The notes under the pieces were generated by a model. It saw only the letters and a program-made list of their open reading frames with translations, did no database searches and was not told where the DNA came from. Source: G965276675 sp965276675 (GTDB lineage Bacteria > Acidobacteriota > Terriglobia > Terriglobales > Acidobacteriaceae). From it: a stretch of 64,000 nt of DNA. Both the position numbers and the translations under genes were made by a program. Below are positions 1 through 8,943 of this stretch, piece after piece (position 1 is the stretch's first letter; each line of letters opens with the position of its first letter). The stretch spans positions 2,976,001 through 3,040,000 of the forward strand of contig OZ255624.1 in the NCBI GenBank assembly GCA_965276675.1, read 5' to 3'.

Positions 1-260
1 AGCTGCTAGCCCAGCGCTCCTACGATCCGGAGTATGGTGCACGTCCCGCGGGGCGCGTCTTGCAGCGCGAGGTGCTGTCGCCGCTGGCCGAGATTATTCT
101 GACCCAGGAGGTCGCCGCTGGGCATCAGCTGCGGATCGATCGCGATGGTGCCGACGGGGAGCTGGTCTTTACAGTAGTCCAGGATAAAGATCAGGACGAG
201 ACTGCCGAAGGCGCTGTAGCGCGGCAGGAGCTATTTCCGGGAGAGAGGGTCGAGCAATAA
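1..260 (+). CDS. C-terminal end of ClpV/ClpB-type AAA+ ATPase (5'-truncated by window edge)
   Basis: Reading in frame from base 3, the peptide begins LLAQRSYDPEYGARP and continues into QREVLSPLAEIIL. This is the hallmark end of the D2-small domain of Hsp100/ClpB-family unfoldases (YDPxYGARP, then a QRxxxxPLAxxIL helix). Only about 85 residues are inside the window; the Walker motifs lie upstream. An open reading frame can be started at the TTG at base 60, but that is internal to the conserved motif and is not the real start. The next genes encode an FHA protein, a PP2C phosphatase and VgrG, so I infer the type VI secretion unfoldase ClpV (TssH), which recycles the contracted sheath, rather than the housekeeping disaggregase ClpB. 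The fragment alone cannot separate the two. The stop lies 4 bases before the next ATG, so the genes are probably co-transcribed. Confidence 0.8.
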   Translation, partial: LLAQRSYDPEYGARPAGRVLQREVLSPLAEIILTQEVAAGHQLRIDRDGADGELVFTVVQDKDQDETAEGAVARQELFPGERVEQ

Positions 261-264
261 AGGT

Positions 265-2421
265 ATGCGCAGAGACCGTACACTCCTTTCCATTCCTAAC
301 GCCGCACTCTGGGCAATCGTCTTTGTGATCGCTTTGTGCCTGTCCGCTCAACGGGCTTTGCTGGCCGAGGCTCCCCCGACCTCCTTGAACCTAATTACCG
401 GCTCCTCTTTGCTGGGCTGGAATAGCGCGGGCGGCAGCAGCTGGAGCGCGGGGAACGGAACGCTCACGCCGGTTGGCCCCGGCAATCACGCGATCTACAC
501 CGCAGTTCCCTTCTCCAACTTTGCGCTGCACCTGGAGTATCGCGAGACGCAGGGCAATGCCGGAGCCGTGCTGCGCATTCGCGCTCCGCACGAGGGCACC
601 CCGGCAAACAGCGGTTACCGCATCGATCTAGATGGCAGCGGCGCGCCATGGGGCTATGGAGGCATCGAGCAGCTGGCCCGCTCCACCGCCTCCGCCTCCG
701 GCGCCGGCTGGCACACTCTAGCGGTCGAGGCGAATGGCGGTAAGCTCTCCGTGCAGTTGGATGGACAGGCCACTGCGACTGCGACAGATTCCGGAGCGGC
801 GGCGGGCTATCTCGGTTTTGAAACTTCCGGAGCAGGCCTGGAAGTCCGCGGAATACGGCTGCAGCCTTTGGACCTACACCACATCTTCAATGGCACTGAT
901 CTCGGCGGGTGGAAGAACGTTCCGTATGCGCCCACTCCTTCGAATGGTCTTGGGCATTCCTTTGAGAAAGCATTTACCTTGGGCCTCGGCGGCGGCGGCA
1001 AACCTCACTCCGCCACCTGGACCGTGCGCAATGGCAAAGTGCACGGCGAGAAAGGGCCGGGTGGGCTGGAGACGGTTGCTCAGTATGACGACTTTCTCCT
1101 GCAGGTAAGCGCCGACGCTAAGGGCGCTCCGGAAAAAGGAATGTTTCCGGGCGTCTATCTCCGCGGCAATACGGGAACGCTGGGGACCGGGTATCCCGTC
1201 GGGGTTGGCTCCTCCAGCGGTCACATCGGCACCCTGGCCACGCCACGGTCTCCTGCCTCTGGCATGGGGACAGAGACCATCGTCGTTTCCGGCCGCGTGC
1301 TGGCGATCTGGATCAACTCGAACTTGGCCACTCTCTACCTGGACCCGCGGCCGGAGGCGCCATTGGCGCGCCAGGGTGCCCGCACCGGCAGCGGCGTGCT
1401 AAGCCTTGAATTGCCAGACGATAAGCAGACGACAGACTACGAACAGATTGCCGTGAGCACGCTGTCCAAAACCTATGGCGGCACACCGCATACCGCCCCG
1501 CCCCCGGCACCAGTGGTTGTGGCAAGCGTAGCGCCCCCGCCGCCATCTGCGCCGACGCCAGCGCAGAGCAGCGCGCAGATGGCCGCGGCTCTCGGGATGC
1601 CCTCCCCTGCCGACCGCCAGCACTCTGCCAAGCTGATGAGTCAGGCCCTGCGCACCTCCAATCCAGAGCAGCAGATGGATCTCTATAACCAGGTGGTGCA
1701 GATCGATCCGGGCAATGCCGCGGCCGTGCAGGGCTATAAAGAGGCGCAAGGCAAAGTAGAACGGCAACAGACCAGTCAGCAGCAGGCGCAGACCGCGCAG
1801 ATCACGCACCAGGAGAGTGAGACGAATCGTCAGCAACAGGCGATGTCCTCGCTCAATCAGGCCGAATCGGCGTTCCTAGCCGGACGCCTGGGACAGGCCA
1901 ACACCAGCCTGAACCTCGCCGAGCGCCTCGCTCCCTCCAATCCGCTGGTCCGCGATCTACGCACACGCATCAATGCCGCGCTCTCGTTGCGGCACCGGCT
2001 CTTCTTTCTGGGCACGGGAGCAGGACTCTTCGGGCTTGCCGGCCTGATCGCTTGGTGGTTGCGCAGCCGCAAGCGCAAGCGCTATCCCGTGCTGGAGATG
2101 GTGCAGGGACTGGACAGCGGGCGGAAGTATCCGCTAGAGAAGGACATCGTGCGCATTGGAGCAGTAGCCCAGGACGGTGGGCAAAAAAACGACATCGTGG
2201 TGCGCGATGTGGAGCACGCCATCTCCCGCTTTCACTGCGAGCTGCGCAAGCAGGATGGCGACTTCTACCTGGTGGACATGAACAGCTCCAATGGCACACG
2301 ACTGAATGGCGAGACAGTGGCACCCGGGAGACCGGCGCTGGTCCGGCGTGGCGGACGCATCGGTCTGGCCAACTCGGTGGAGCTGCGCCTGGAATATGAC
2401 CGGAAGAGAGAGAAGCAATAA
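265..2421 (+). CDS. Membrane FHA-domain protein with two extracytoplasmic DUF1080 (LamG-like) domains
   Basis: The 718-residue protein has an unusual order of parts. Residues about 10-34 form a hydrophobic signal or anchor. Residues about 40-202 and 205-405 are two DUF1080 (3-keto-disaccharide hydrolase, concanavalin-fold) units, the second opening with IFNGTDLGGW. A Pro-rich linker (about 410-440) and a Gln-rich TPR-like helical stretch (about 450-575) follow. A transmembrane helix at about 578-600 (FLGTGAGLFGLAGLIAWWL) ends in a basic stop-transfer RSRKRKR. Residues about 605-710 are a forkhead-associated domain with SRFHCEL and SSNGTRLNG, the phosphothreonine-binding loops. The predicted topology puts sugar-binding-like domains outside and FHA in the cytoplasm. 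The gene sits between the ClpV end and a PP2C phosphatase, so a role in threonine-phosphorylation control of type VI secretion is likely (Fha/PpkA/PppA logic), with surface sensing as an inference. No kinase lies in the window. Confidence 0.85.
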   Translation: MRRDRTLLSIPNAALWAIVFVIALCLSAQRALLAEAPPTSLNLITGSSLLGWNSAGGSSWSAGNGTLTPVGPGNHAIYTAVPFSNFALHLEYRETQGNAGAVLRIRAPHEGTPANSGYRIDLDGSGAPWGYGGIEQLARSTASASGAGWHTLAVEANGGKLSVQLDGQATATATDSGAAAGYLGFETSGAGLEVRGIRLQPLDLHHIFNGTDLGGWKNVPYAPTPSNGLGHSFEKAFTLGLGGGGKPHSATWTVRNGKVHGEKGPGGLETVAQYDDFLLQVSADAKGAPEKGMFPGVYLRGNTGTLGTGYPVGVGSSSGHIGTLATPRSPASGMGTETIVVSGRVLAIWINSNLATLYLDPRPEAPLARQGARTGSGVLSLELPDDKQTTDYEQIAVSTLSKTYGGTPHTAPPPAPVVVASVAPPPPSAPTPAQSSAQMAAALGMPSPADRQHSAKLMSQALRTSNPEQQMDLYNQVVQIDPGNAAAVQGYKEAQGKVERQQTSQQQAQTAQITHQESETNRQQQAMSSLNQAESAFLAGRLGQANTSLNLAERLAPSNPLVRDLRTRINAALSLRHRLFFLGTGAGLFGLAGLIAWWLRSRKRKRYPVLEMVQGLDSGRKYPLEKDIVRIGAVAQDGGQKNDIVVRDVEHAISRFHCELRKQDGDFYLVDMNSSNGTRLNGETVAPGRPALVRRGGRIGLANSVELRLEYDRKREKQ

Positions 2422-2478
2422 GAGATCGCGCACGCCTCCAGGCAAAATCACAGCCACATCGGGAATCGGGCAGACAGA

Positions 2479-3204
2479 ATGGAAATTCGAATCCGGGCAG
2501 CAGCCAAGAGTGATGTGGGCCGATGCAGGCGATCGAATCAGGATGCGTTTGGCTTCGATCTGGACCGGGGGCTTTTTATCGTGTGCGATGGGGTGGGCGG
2601 AGGAAATGCCGGAGAGGTCGCCAGCAATACGGCAGTGGATTGCATCCTGGCGCGCTTCCCCGATGCGGACGCCGAGTTCTCCGGCGGTCCGGAGCTCAAT
2701 CGTGCGATCCAAGCCGCGAATCGCGCGATCCGCAACGCCGCCCATCACGAACCGGCTTACGCCGGCATGTGCACCACGGTGGTCTCGGCTCACTTCGATG
2801 GCCAGAAGATGTGGATCGCCCACGTGGGCGACAGCCGCGCTTACCTGTTGCGCGGACAGTCGCTACATCGTCTTACCGACGATCACTCGGCCTTCTCGGA
2901 GTACATCCGCAATGGACGGCGTTGGCAGAACGAAGAGGAGATGCGCACGCTCGAACATGTTTTGACACAAGCGCTGGGCTCGGGCGACTTCGTGGTTCCA
3001 GAGGTCACGATGGTCAAGGTCGAACTGGGAGATTGCTTTCTGCTGGCGACAGATGGGATCACGAAAGTGTTGTCAAATTCGGAGATGCTGGCGCTGATGA
3101 TGGCATCCGTCTCTCCGGAGCATGCCTGCCATCAGCTCGTGCTGGCAGCGAACGAGACCGGAGGCTATGACAACGCAACCTGCGTCATAGTGCAGATCGA
3201 CTAG
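2479..3204 (+). CDS. PP2C-family serine/threonine phosphatase (PppA-like)
   Basis: This 241-residue cytosolic protein is a compact PPM/PP2C phosphatase. It shows the family motifs in order: GRCRRSNQDAF (residues 14-24; Asp22 replaces the usual NED context), VCDGVGGG (Asp37, metal ligand), AHVGDSRAYLLR (114-125), LTDDHS, LLATDGITKVL (Asp192) and DNATCVIV (Asp231). The aspartates needed for the two-metal centre are present, so it should be active. It would remove phosphate from Ser/Thr residues, plausibly on the neighbouring FHA system, as PppA opposes PpkA in the Pseudomonas type VI system (known for that system; inferred here). The gene follows the FHA gene by 57 bases in the same direction. 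No signal peptide or membrane segment is visible. Confidence 0.9.
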   Translation: MEIRIRAAAKSDVGRCRRSNQDAFGFDLDRGLFIVCDGVGGGNAGEVASNTAVDCILARFPDADAEFSGGPELNRAIQAANRAIRNAAHHEPAYAGMCTTVVSAHFDGQKMWIAHVGDSRAYLLRGQSLHRLTDDHSAFSEYIRNGRRWQNEEEMRTLEHVLTQALGSGDFVVPEVTMVKVELGDCFLLATDGITKVLSNSEMLALMMASVSPEHACHQLVLAANETGGYDNATCVIVQID

Positions 3205-3302
3205 CAGGAAGTGACGCGATGATTTCAGACGAACTACGTTATGTGAAAAGCGATGGATGCAGAGCTCAAGAAATGCGGAATCCAGGGAAGGTGAGGTGAA
3301 AG

Positions 3303-4892
3303 ATGGCGCAAGCGCACATTAGCATCGGTTCCGAGGAGATCTCTTCCACCCTTTGGAGCGAGATTGAGGTACACCAGGCGCTGAATGCCCACTGGAGATG
3401 CAGAATCCAGCTGCGAAATACGCTCGATGACCGGCCCAGGATTGAGGACCTGATCGGGCTACCCTTGAAGATCGAGACCTTCAATCTGCTGGGCGCGGCC
3501 AACACCATCTTCCATGGTTTCATCGTCTCCGCGGAGCTGATCTATGAAGTCACCGGCAGCTTCGGCGCGCTGATCGAAGCCTATTCCTACACTTGGAAGC
3601 TGGACCAGGCGCACCGCCACAACTATTTCAAAAAGGCGACCGCCAGTACCGCGGCGCAGCAGGTCGTGGCCAAGGGCGGCATGACGCTGAGCGGCGCCAT
3701 GCCCGCGGGCAAAGAACTAAGCTACGCGCAGTGGGAAGAGAGCGACTTTGACTTTGTTCTGCAATTGGTGGACGACACGGAAGCGTGGCTGCGGCCCTCG
3801 GTTCACGGCGACGACCCAGGTATTGAAGTGCAAACGTCATTCCAGGATGGTCCCACACTGGAGTGGCGTGAGGGCGAGTATGGCTTGCTGGAGTGGCGCG
3901 CTGGCGCCTCTATTCAACCGCTGAAGATGCAGGGCAACCACTACGATCCGTTGCCGATGCAGAGCACGGAACACTCGGATGTCACCGATCAGGTTGGTTT
4001 CTCGAGCGCGGTCTCCGGTCTGGTCTCGGCGGTGCAAAACCAGGGCGGCCAGCTGCCGGCGGCGAGCGTTCCAGAGCGCCATCGCTCCCTGACGCAGGAG
4101 GATTACCAGGGGCGGCTCCAGCGCGAATCCCGCCGGGCCCTGGCGAGCTCCGTGGTGTGTAGCGGCGTGAGCCGGGAGTCGCAGGTGCGCGCCGGTGATG
4201 CAGTCACGATCGCTGGACTTCCCGGAGTGGATGCCAGCTATGGTGTCATCGAGTGTACGCACCGATGGACCACGCGCGGGTACGAGAACCAGTTCTCCGC
4301 AACGCCGGCGCAGCGCTGGTCGCAAAAGACGCGACCTGACCGACCCAGCCTAACCGGGCTGTATCCGGCACGGGTCACGGCCAACCACGATCCGCACAAC
4401 CAGGGGCGCATCCAGGTGCAGTATTGGTGGCAACAGCAGTCGCAGACCACCTGGGCGCGACTGATCTCCTCCCACGCCGGAGCGGACCGGGGCTCGTTAA
4501 TCCTGCCTGAAGTTGGGGACGAAGTGGCGATCACCTTTGAAGCCGGAGATCCGGAGCGTCCTTACATCCTCGGTTCGCTTTGGAATGGCATCCAGCAGCC
4601 GCCGACGCAGGGCTTTTGGGAGCCCGGGGCGGCTAACGCCGGGGAGTTCGCGGCCAACAACATCAAGCGCTTTGTCACCAAATCTGGCCATCGCTTGACG
4701 GCTGTCGACACCTCAGGACAGGAGACGCTGTCGATGGCAACGCCCAAGAGCACGCGGCTGGTGATGACGGAGAAAGCCAACGAAACCGGCCGCCCCACCA
4801 TCGTGATTGAGTCCTCGGGTGACATCATCTTATCCGCCCCAAACGGGCGCATCCACTTCGTCTCCCAGACCTTCTCGCGGGAGATTGGATAG
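3303..4892 (+). CDS. vgrG: VgrG-like type VI secretion spike protein
   Basis: The 529-residue protein matches the VgrG/Rhs-Vgr family. The N-terminal half (about 1-330) resembles the gp27-like part. Residues about 348-430 (SLTGLYPARVTANHDP through GDEVAITFEAGDPERPYILGSLWNG, interrupted) are the phage baseplate V/gp5 OB-fold with the typical PYILGSLWNG end. The last about 80 residues are the start of the beta-helical needle, ending IILSAPNGRIHF. There is no C-terminal effector extension, so this is a plain structural spike that would trimerise on Hcp and carry a PAAR tip or effectors. The start is supported by GGTGAGGTGAAAG just upstream of the ATG. It lies 98 bases after the phosphatase. No Hcp, PAAR, effector or immunity gene follows; the next gene is an unrelated receptor, so the cluster appears to end here. 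Confidence 0.88.
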   Translation: MAQAHISIGSEEISSTLWSEIEVHQALNAHWRCRIQLRNTLDDRPRIEDLIGLPLKIETFNLLGAANTIFHGFIVSAELIYEVTGSFGALIEAYSYTWKLDQAHRHNYFKKATASTAAQQVVAKGGMTLSGAMPAGKELSYAQWEESDFDFVLQLVDDTEAWLRPSVHGDDPGIEVQTSFQDGPTLEWREGEYGLLEWRAGASIQPLKMQGNHYDPLPMQSTEHSDVTDQVGFSSAVSGLVSAVQNQGGQLPAASVPERHRSLTQEDYQGRLQRESRRALASSVVCSGVSRESQVRAGDAVTIAGLPGVDASYGVIECTHRWTTRGYENQFSATPAQRWSQKTRPDRPSLTGLYPARVTANHDPHNQGRIQVQYWWQQQSQTTWARLISSHAGADRGSLILPEVGDEVAITFEAGDPERPYILGSLWNGIQQPPTQGFWEPGAANAGEFAANNIKRFVTKSGHRLTAVDTSGQETLSMATPKSTRLVMTEKANETGRPTIVIESSGDIILSAPNGRIHFVSQTFSREIG

Positions 4893-5024
4893 CGGGCCGA
4901 CTCGTTGCGTTCGCGAATAGCTGGAGATCGCCAGAATTGTTGCTCAGTGTGCACCCGTTGACTGTTGAGCTGCAGTCCAGGCCGGTTCTGCCGGGCTCCG
5001 GGCCTACCCATACGTAAGTTTTTA

Positions 5025-5054
5025 TTGACAGCGCAATTTGCCGTCACATATAGT
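5025..5054 (+). promoter_or_regulatory. Sigma-70-type promoter for the downstream Oar-like receptor
   Basis: TTGACA (5025-5030) and TATAGT (5049-5054) are separated by 18 bases, close to the sigma-70 consensus. Transcription would start near 5061 and leave a leader of about 160 bases before the ATG at 5221. This is the only notable signal in the 328-base gap 4893-5220, and it makes the receptor independent of the secretion genes upstream. It is a sequence match only. Confidence 0.55.
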
Positions 5055-5220
5055 CACGGCGCAACGTGGGATCGTTATCACGATGCGCTCGGCAGGATGC
5101 CGGAGAGCTGCACGCGAAGCAATTCGCCGCCAGTGCCAGCTGTCTCTCCGTCAGCTTGTCGCTCCGCTTAGCACTGCCAGGACTTATTTAGCCAGAATCG
5201 CGAATGGATGAAGGGAACAC

Positions 5221-8200
5221 ATGGGAATCAAACGAGAGATACGCCACAACGGCGATAGCAGTCACACAGGCCGGTTGAATCCGGCGCAGCGCTGGGCTGT
5301 GGAAGGCGTCGCCGCCACACATGACATAGACACAACAGGCATAAGCACTTATGCAGAACCCACGTGGTACATAGGAGTTGCGAGTTCCGCTCTCTCAAGA
5401 CTGGGCCTGCTCTGCCTGCTTATCCTGGGGCTGTTCGCCACCCCGGCGCTGGCGCAGAACGGCACCATACAAGGCACGGTCGTCGATTCGTCTGGCGCAA
5501 TCATCCCCAATGCGACAGTAAAGGCAACTGACCAGCAGAAGGGTGTCCTGGTTCGCACAACAACGACAAATGCGAGTGGAGAATTCCAGTTGCAGCCTCT
5601 CGGGCCCGGCATCTACTCGATTGAGGTCAGCGCCCCAGGCATGACCACCCTGAGCCGGCCAAATATCAATCTCGACATCGCGCAGACGCTGAACCTTGGC
5701 CAAGTTGCCGTGTCGGTCGGTTCTCAGGCCACGACAGTCACCGTGGATGTCACTCCTGACCTCATCGAGACGACGACCTCGGAGCACTCCGACGTCATCA
5801 CTTCCAAAGAAGTGACCGAGCAGAGCTTGAACGCCCGCAATTTTTCAGCCCTGATTCGTACGCTGCCCGGCATCGTCTCGAATGACACGACCGACTTTGC
5901 CTTATCCTTCAACTCGACAACTAACTTTTTTGTCGACGGATACCGCAGCAGCGCCAACAACATCTACCTGGACGGCGCCATCAATACTGACGTAGGCGCG
6001 AACGACGGCCAGTACACGCAGCTAAGCCTGGATGCAGTGGGCGAGTTCAAGGTCCTGACCGGCAATTACAACGCCGAGTATGGCCGCAGCCCGGGCGTCA
6101 ATATCCAGATCAACACCAAGAGCGGCACGCAGAAATACCACGGCACACTCTATGAGTTCAACCGTGAAAACGGCTTCGACGCCAACTATTACACAAACAA
6201 TCACACTGTACCGAAGACGCCCAATGCCAAGCTCCGCTACAACCTGTTCGGTGGAAACCTGGGCGGCCCGCTCTACGTTCCCAGAGTGCCGCTGCTGGAC
6301 AAGAAGAAGCTCTTCTTTTTCTATAACTACGAAGGTACACGGGCGACCAAACCTAATAACGCGCCCACCACGAATCGCGCCGCCTACGACATTCCAGCGC
6401 AGGCGCAGCTCACCGGTGATTTTTCCTCCCTCTATAAGAACAGCCAGATCAGCACCGCTCCGCAGTTCCGGACGGGACAGATCTTCGTTCCCGGCACCAT
6501 TACCCGCGACTCCGGTGGCAATATCACCGGTGGTGTCCCCTATGTCGGCAACATCATCAATACCCCGCTCAGCGCGCAGGCTCCGGCTTGGCAAAAGCTG
6601 CTGAACCGGGCCTACACTTTCGGAGTCAATACACCCGTAAGTGGAGATCCGTCGCAGGTAGAAGTACAGTTTCAGGACGTATACCAGTTCAAGAAGGACC
6701 AGAATGCTCTCCGTGTCGACTTCGACCCGAGCGACAAGGTGAATATGTTCTTCCGCTGGGTGGACGATGCACAGCGGGAGAGCCAGGAGTTTGGCATCTT
6801 CGGTTACAACTCTTTCCCCATTCTCCCGGAGTATCGTGAAAAGCCGGGCGCCAGCTGGGCCTTTGCCATCAATAACGTGATCTCGCCCTCACTGACCAAC
6901 GAGGCGATCTTCCAGTTCAACCACCTCACGCAGCGGGTTGACGTCAACACGCCTAAAGCCAATTACGATCAGACTGCCCTCGGCTTCACCTTCCAGCAGC
7001 TGTACCCCGGCACCAACCTGCGCAACAAATATCCGGGCTTCAACGCAGGCGGGTTCTTTGATAATAGCTTCGCACCCGGCTGGCACAGTGAAGGCAGAAC
7101 TCTCGGCATTACGGACAATGTAACCAAGACGATCGGGGTACACACCGTCAAAGCTGGTGGCTTCGTCAATGAAGTGAAATCGGGACAGCAGCCTTCATTC
7201 ACGGAAGCTCCCTTCTTTGACTTCAGCTCCGGTCAGTCCAACCTGAGGGATTCTGGCAACCCAGTGGCGAACCTGCTGCTGGGCAACTACCAGACAGTGA
7301 GCCAGAGCAATGGCGTCTTCTACGGCGCCTTCAAGTTCTGGCAGTGGGAGATCTTTGGTCAGGATACTTGGCGCGTAACACCTCGCCTGACGCTCGACTA
7401 CGGGCTGCGCTATGCCTACCTGGGACCGACCTTCACGTACGGCAGGTTCCTGCAGAACTATTTCGATCCCACTCGGTACAATCCTGCGAACGCGGTCGCG
7501 ATTCAGACGACTGGAGGCTTGACCCAGGGCAGCATTATTCCTGGCTCTGGCAATCCTTTTAACGGCATCGTGCAGGAAGGGACCAACGGCATTCCCAAGG
7601 GCTTCTCGCAGCACCGCTATAACAACTTCCAGCCGCGTGTCGGTTTTGCCTATGATCTCTTTGGCGACGGCAAGACGGCATTCCGCGCTGGTGCGGGCAT
7701 CTTCAACGAGCGCATCCGGCAGAACAACGACAGCTTCGACGGACTAGGGAATCCGCCGCTCGCCTACACGCCGCAGCTGTTCAACGGCAACATTGACAAC
7801 CTTTCACCAGCACTCGTCGCGACAGGTACTCGCTTCCCGGTGGGCATCAATGCCTTCGACAAGACGGGACGAGTCCCAACCTACTATGGGTACAACGTTG
7901 GCATTCAGCAGCAACTACCTTACAACACCATCTTCTCCGTTACGTATACCGGCAACAGTGGAAGTCACGAACAGTACTCCTACAATCTCAACACACTTCC
8001 AGTTGGCGCGACCACCACGCCGATCGGAAACACGCAGAACACTATCCTTACCAACGTAAACGGAGTATCGAACGCCATCGTGCCCTACAAGGGGTATTCG
8101 AGCATCATGTACACCAAGTACGATGCCTCATCGAACTACAACGGCCTGCAAACGTTGATCCAGCGCAGGTTCAGCAAGAACCTAGTGGTAACAGCCGACT

Positions 8201-8865
8201 ATACGTGGAGCAAAGCAATCGACCTGACGGACGACGACAATAATGATAACGAGATCCTTGACGCCTATAATCCCGGGCGGGATCGCGCTGTCGCTGGATT
8301 TGACCGCACCAATGTCTTTAACGTCAATTACGTTTACACCGCCCCGACCTTCCTGAACCACGGCCTCTTATTCCGCTCGGCTCTGGGCGGCTGGGAGATC
8401 ACTGGTATCTCGCGCTTCTGGAGCGGTCAGCCCTTCAGCGTCACTTCCAACGGCAACGCTGGAAACCTGAGCGGTTCTGGAGTCTTCGCAGATTACAACG
8501 GACCCCGCAGAGGCAATATCTACACCAAAACCTACAGCCAGTACTTCAACCCGCTTTTCTTCTCACGTCCGCTCGACGGCACTTTAGGCAATACCAGGCG
8601 CAATCAATTCCGGCAACCGGGTATCGACCAGTGGAATATCTCCCTGTTCAAGAACTTTAACTTTACAGAGAGCACCCGTCTGCAGCTCCGGCTTGAAACC
8701 TTCAACACCTTCAACCACACGCAGTTTGCGACAGTCTTCAACAACATCAGCGTTCCCGAAGGTCCTGGACAGCCTGTAACTGCTACCAACCGCAGCAACA
8801 GTGGGGGGGTCAGCGGTACCTATGACCCGCGCCAAGTCCAGATCGGCGGTAAATTCTACTTTTAA
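5221..8865 (+). CDS. Oar-like TonB-dependent receptor with carboxypeptidase-regulatory domain
   Basis: This 1214-residue outer-membrane protein has the architecture common in Acidobacteriota. After a signal sequence comes a CarboxypepD_reg-like beta-sandwich (about 82-165; GTIQGTVVDSSGAIIPNATV), a plug domain (about 185-290; LNARNFSALIRTLPGIVSND) and a long beta-barrel ending in an aromatic (IGGKFYF), the BAM recognition signal. Such receptors import bulky substrates, often oligosaccharides, using TonB energy; the substrate cannot be read from sequence. The signal peptide is odd: the hydrophobic core lies at residues 61-75 with probable cleavage after PALA (78), leaving an approximately 57-residue N-region. 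No internal Met or plausible alternative start occurs before the core, and AAGGGAA precedes the ATG, so the extension seems real. A promoter lies at 5025-5054 and a terminator follows at 8883-8918. Confidence 0.9.
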   Translation: MGIKREIRHNGDSSHTGRLNPAQRWAVEGVAATHDIDTTGISTYAEPTWYIGVASSALSRLGLLCLLILGLFATPALAQNGTIQGTVVDSSGAIIPNATVKATDQQKGVLVRTTTTNASGEFQLQPLGPGIYSIEVSAPGMTTLSRPNINLDIAQTLNLGQVAVSVGSQATTVTVDVTPDLIETTTSEHSDVITSKEVTEQSLNARNFSALIRTLPGIVSNDTTDFALSFNSTTNFFVDGYRSSANNIYLDGAINTDVGANDGQYTQLSLDAVGEFKVLTGNYNAEYGRSPGVNIQINTKSGTQKYHGTLYEFNRENGFDANYYTNNHTVPKTPNAKLRYNLFGGNLGGPLYVPRVPLLDKKKLFFFYNYEGTRATKPNNAPTTNRAAYDIPAQAQLTGDFSSLYKNSQISTAPQFRTGQIFVPGTITRDSGGNITGGVPYVGNIINTPLSAQAPAWQKLLNRAYTFGVNTPVSGDPSQVEVQFQDVYQFKKDQNALRVDFDPSDKVNMFFRWVDDAQRESQEFGIFGYNSFPILPEYREKPGASWAFAINNVISPSLTNEAIFQFNHLTQRVDVNTPKANYDQTALGFTFQQLYPGTNLRNKYPGFNAGGFFDNSFAPGWHSEGRTLGITDNVTKTIGVHTVKAGGFVNEVKSGQQPSFTEAPFFDFSSGQSNLRDSGNPVANLLLGNYQTVSQSNGVFYGAFKFWQWEIFGQDTWRVTPRLTLDYGLRYAYLGPTFTYGRFLQNYFDPTRYNPANAVAIQTTGGLTQGSIIPGSGNPFNGIVQEGTNGIPKGFSQHRYNNFQPRVGFAYDLFGDGKTAFRAGAGIFNERIRQNNDSFDGLGNPPLAYTPQLFNGNIDNLSPALVATGTRFPVGINAFDKTGRVPTYYGYNVGIQQQLPYNTIFSVTYTGNSGSHEQYSYNLNTLPVGATTTPIGNTQNTILTNVNGVSNAIVPYKGYSSIMYTKYDASSNYNGLQTLIQRRFSKNLVVTADYTWSKAIDLTDDDNNDNEILDAYNPGRDRAVAGFDRTNVFNVNYVYTAPTFLNHGLLFRSALGGWEITGISRFWSGQPFSVTSNGNAGNLSGSGVFADYNGPRRGNIYTKTYSQYFNPLFFSRPLDGTLGNTRRNQFRQPGIDQWNISLFKNFNFTESTRLQLRLETFNTFNHTQFATVFNNISVPEGPGQPVTATNRSNSGGVSGTYDPRQVQIGGKFYF

Positions 8866-8882
8866 ACTGTTGGTCTCCCAGG

Positions 8883-8918
8883 CGGCTGCACTCAGTACGA
8901 GCGCAGCCGTACTTTTTT
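8883..8918 (+). terminator. Rho-independent terminator after the receptor gene
   Basis: The stem CGGCTGC (8883-8889) pairs with GCAGCCG (8903-8909) around a 13-base loop and is followed by a T6 run at 8913-8918. It lies 17 bases after the receptor stop and separates the receptor from the TPR gene. Confidence 0.8.
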
Positions 8919-8943
8919 GTATTAAGCTTTTCTCTAAATCCTT

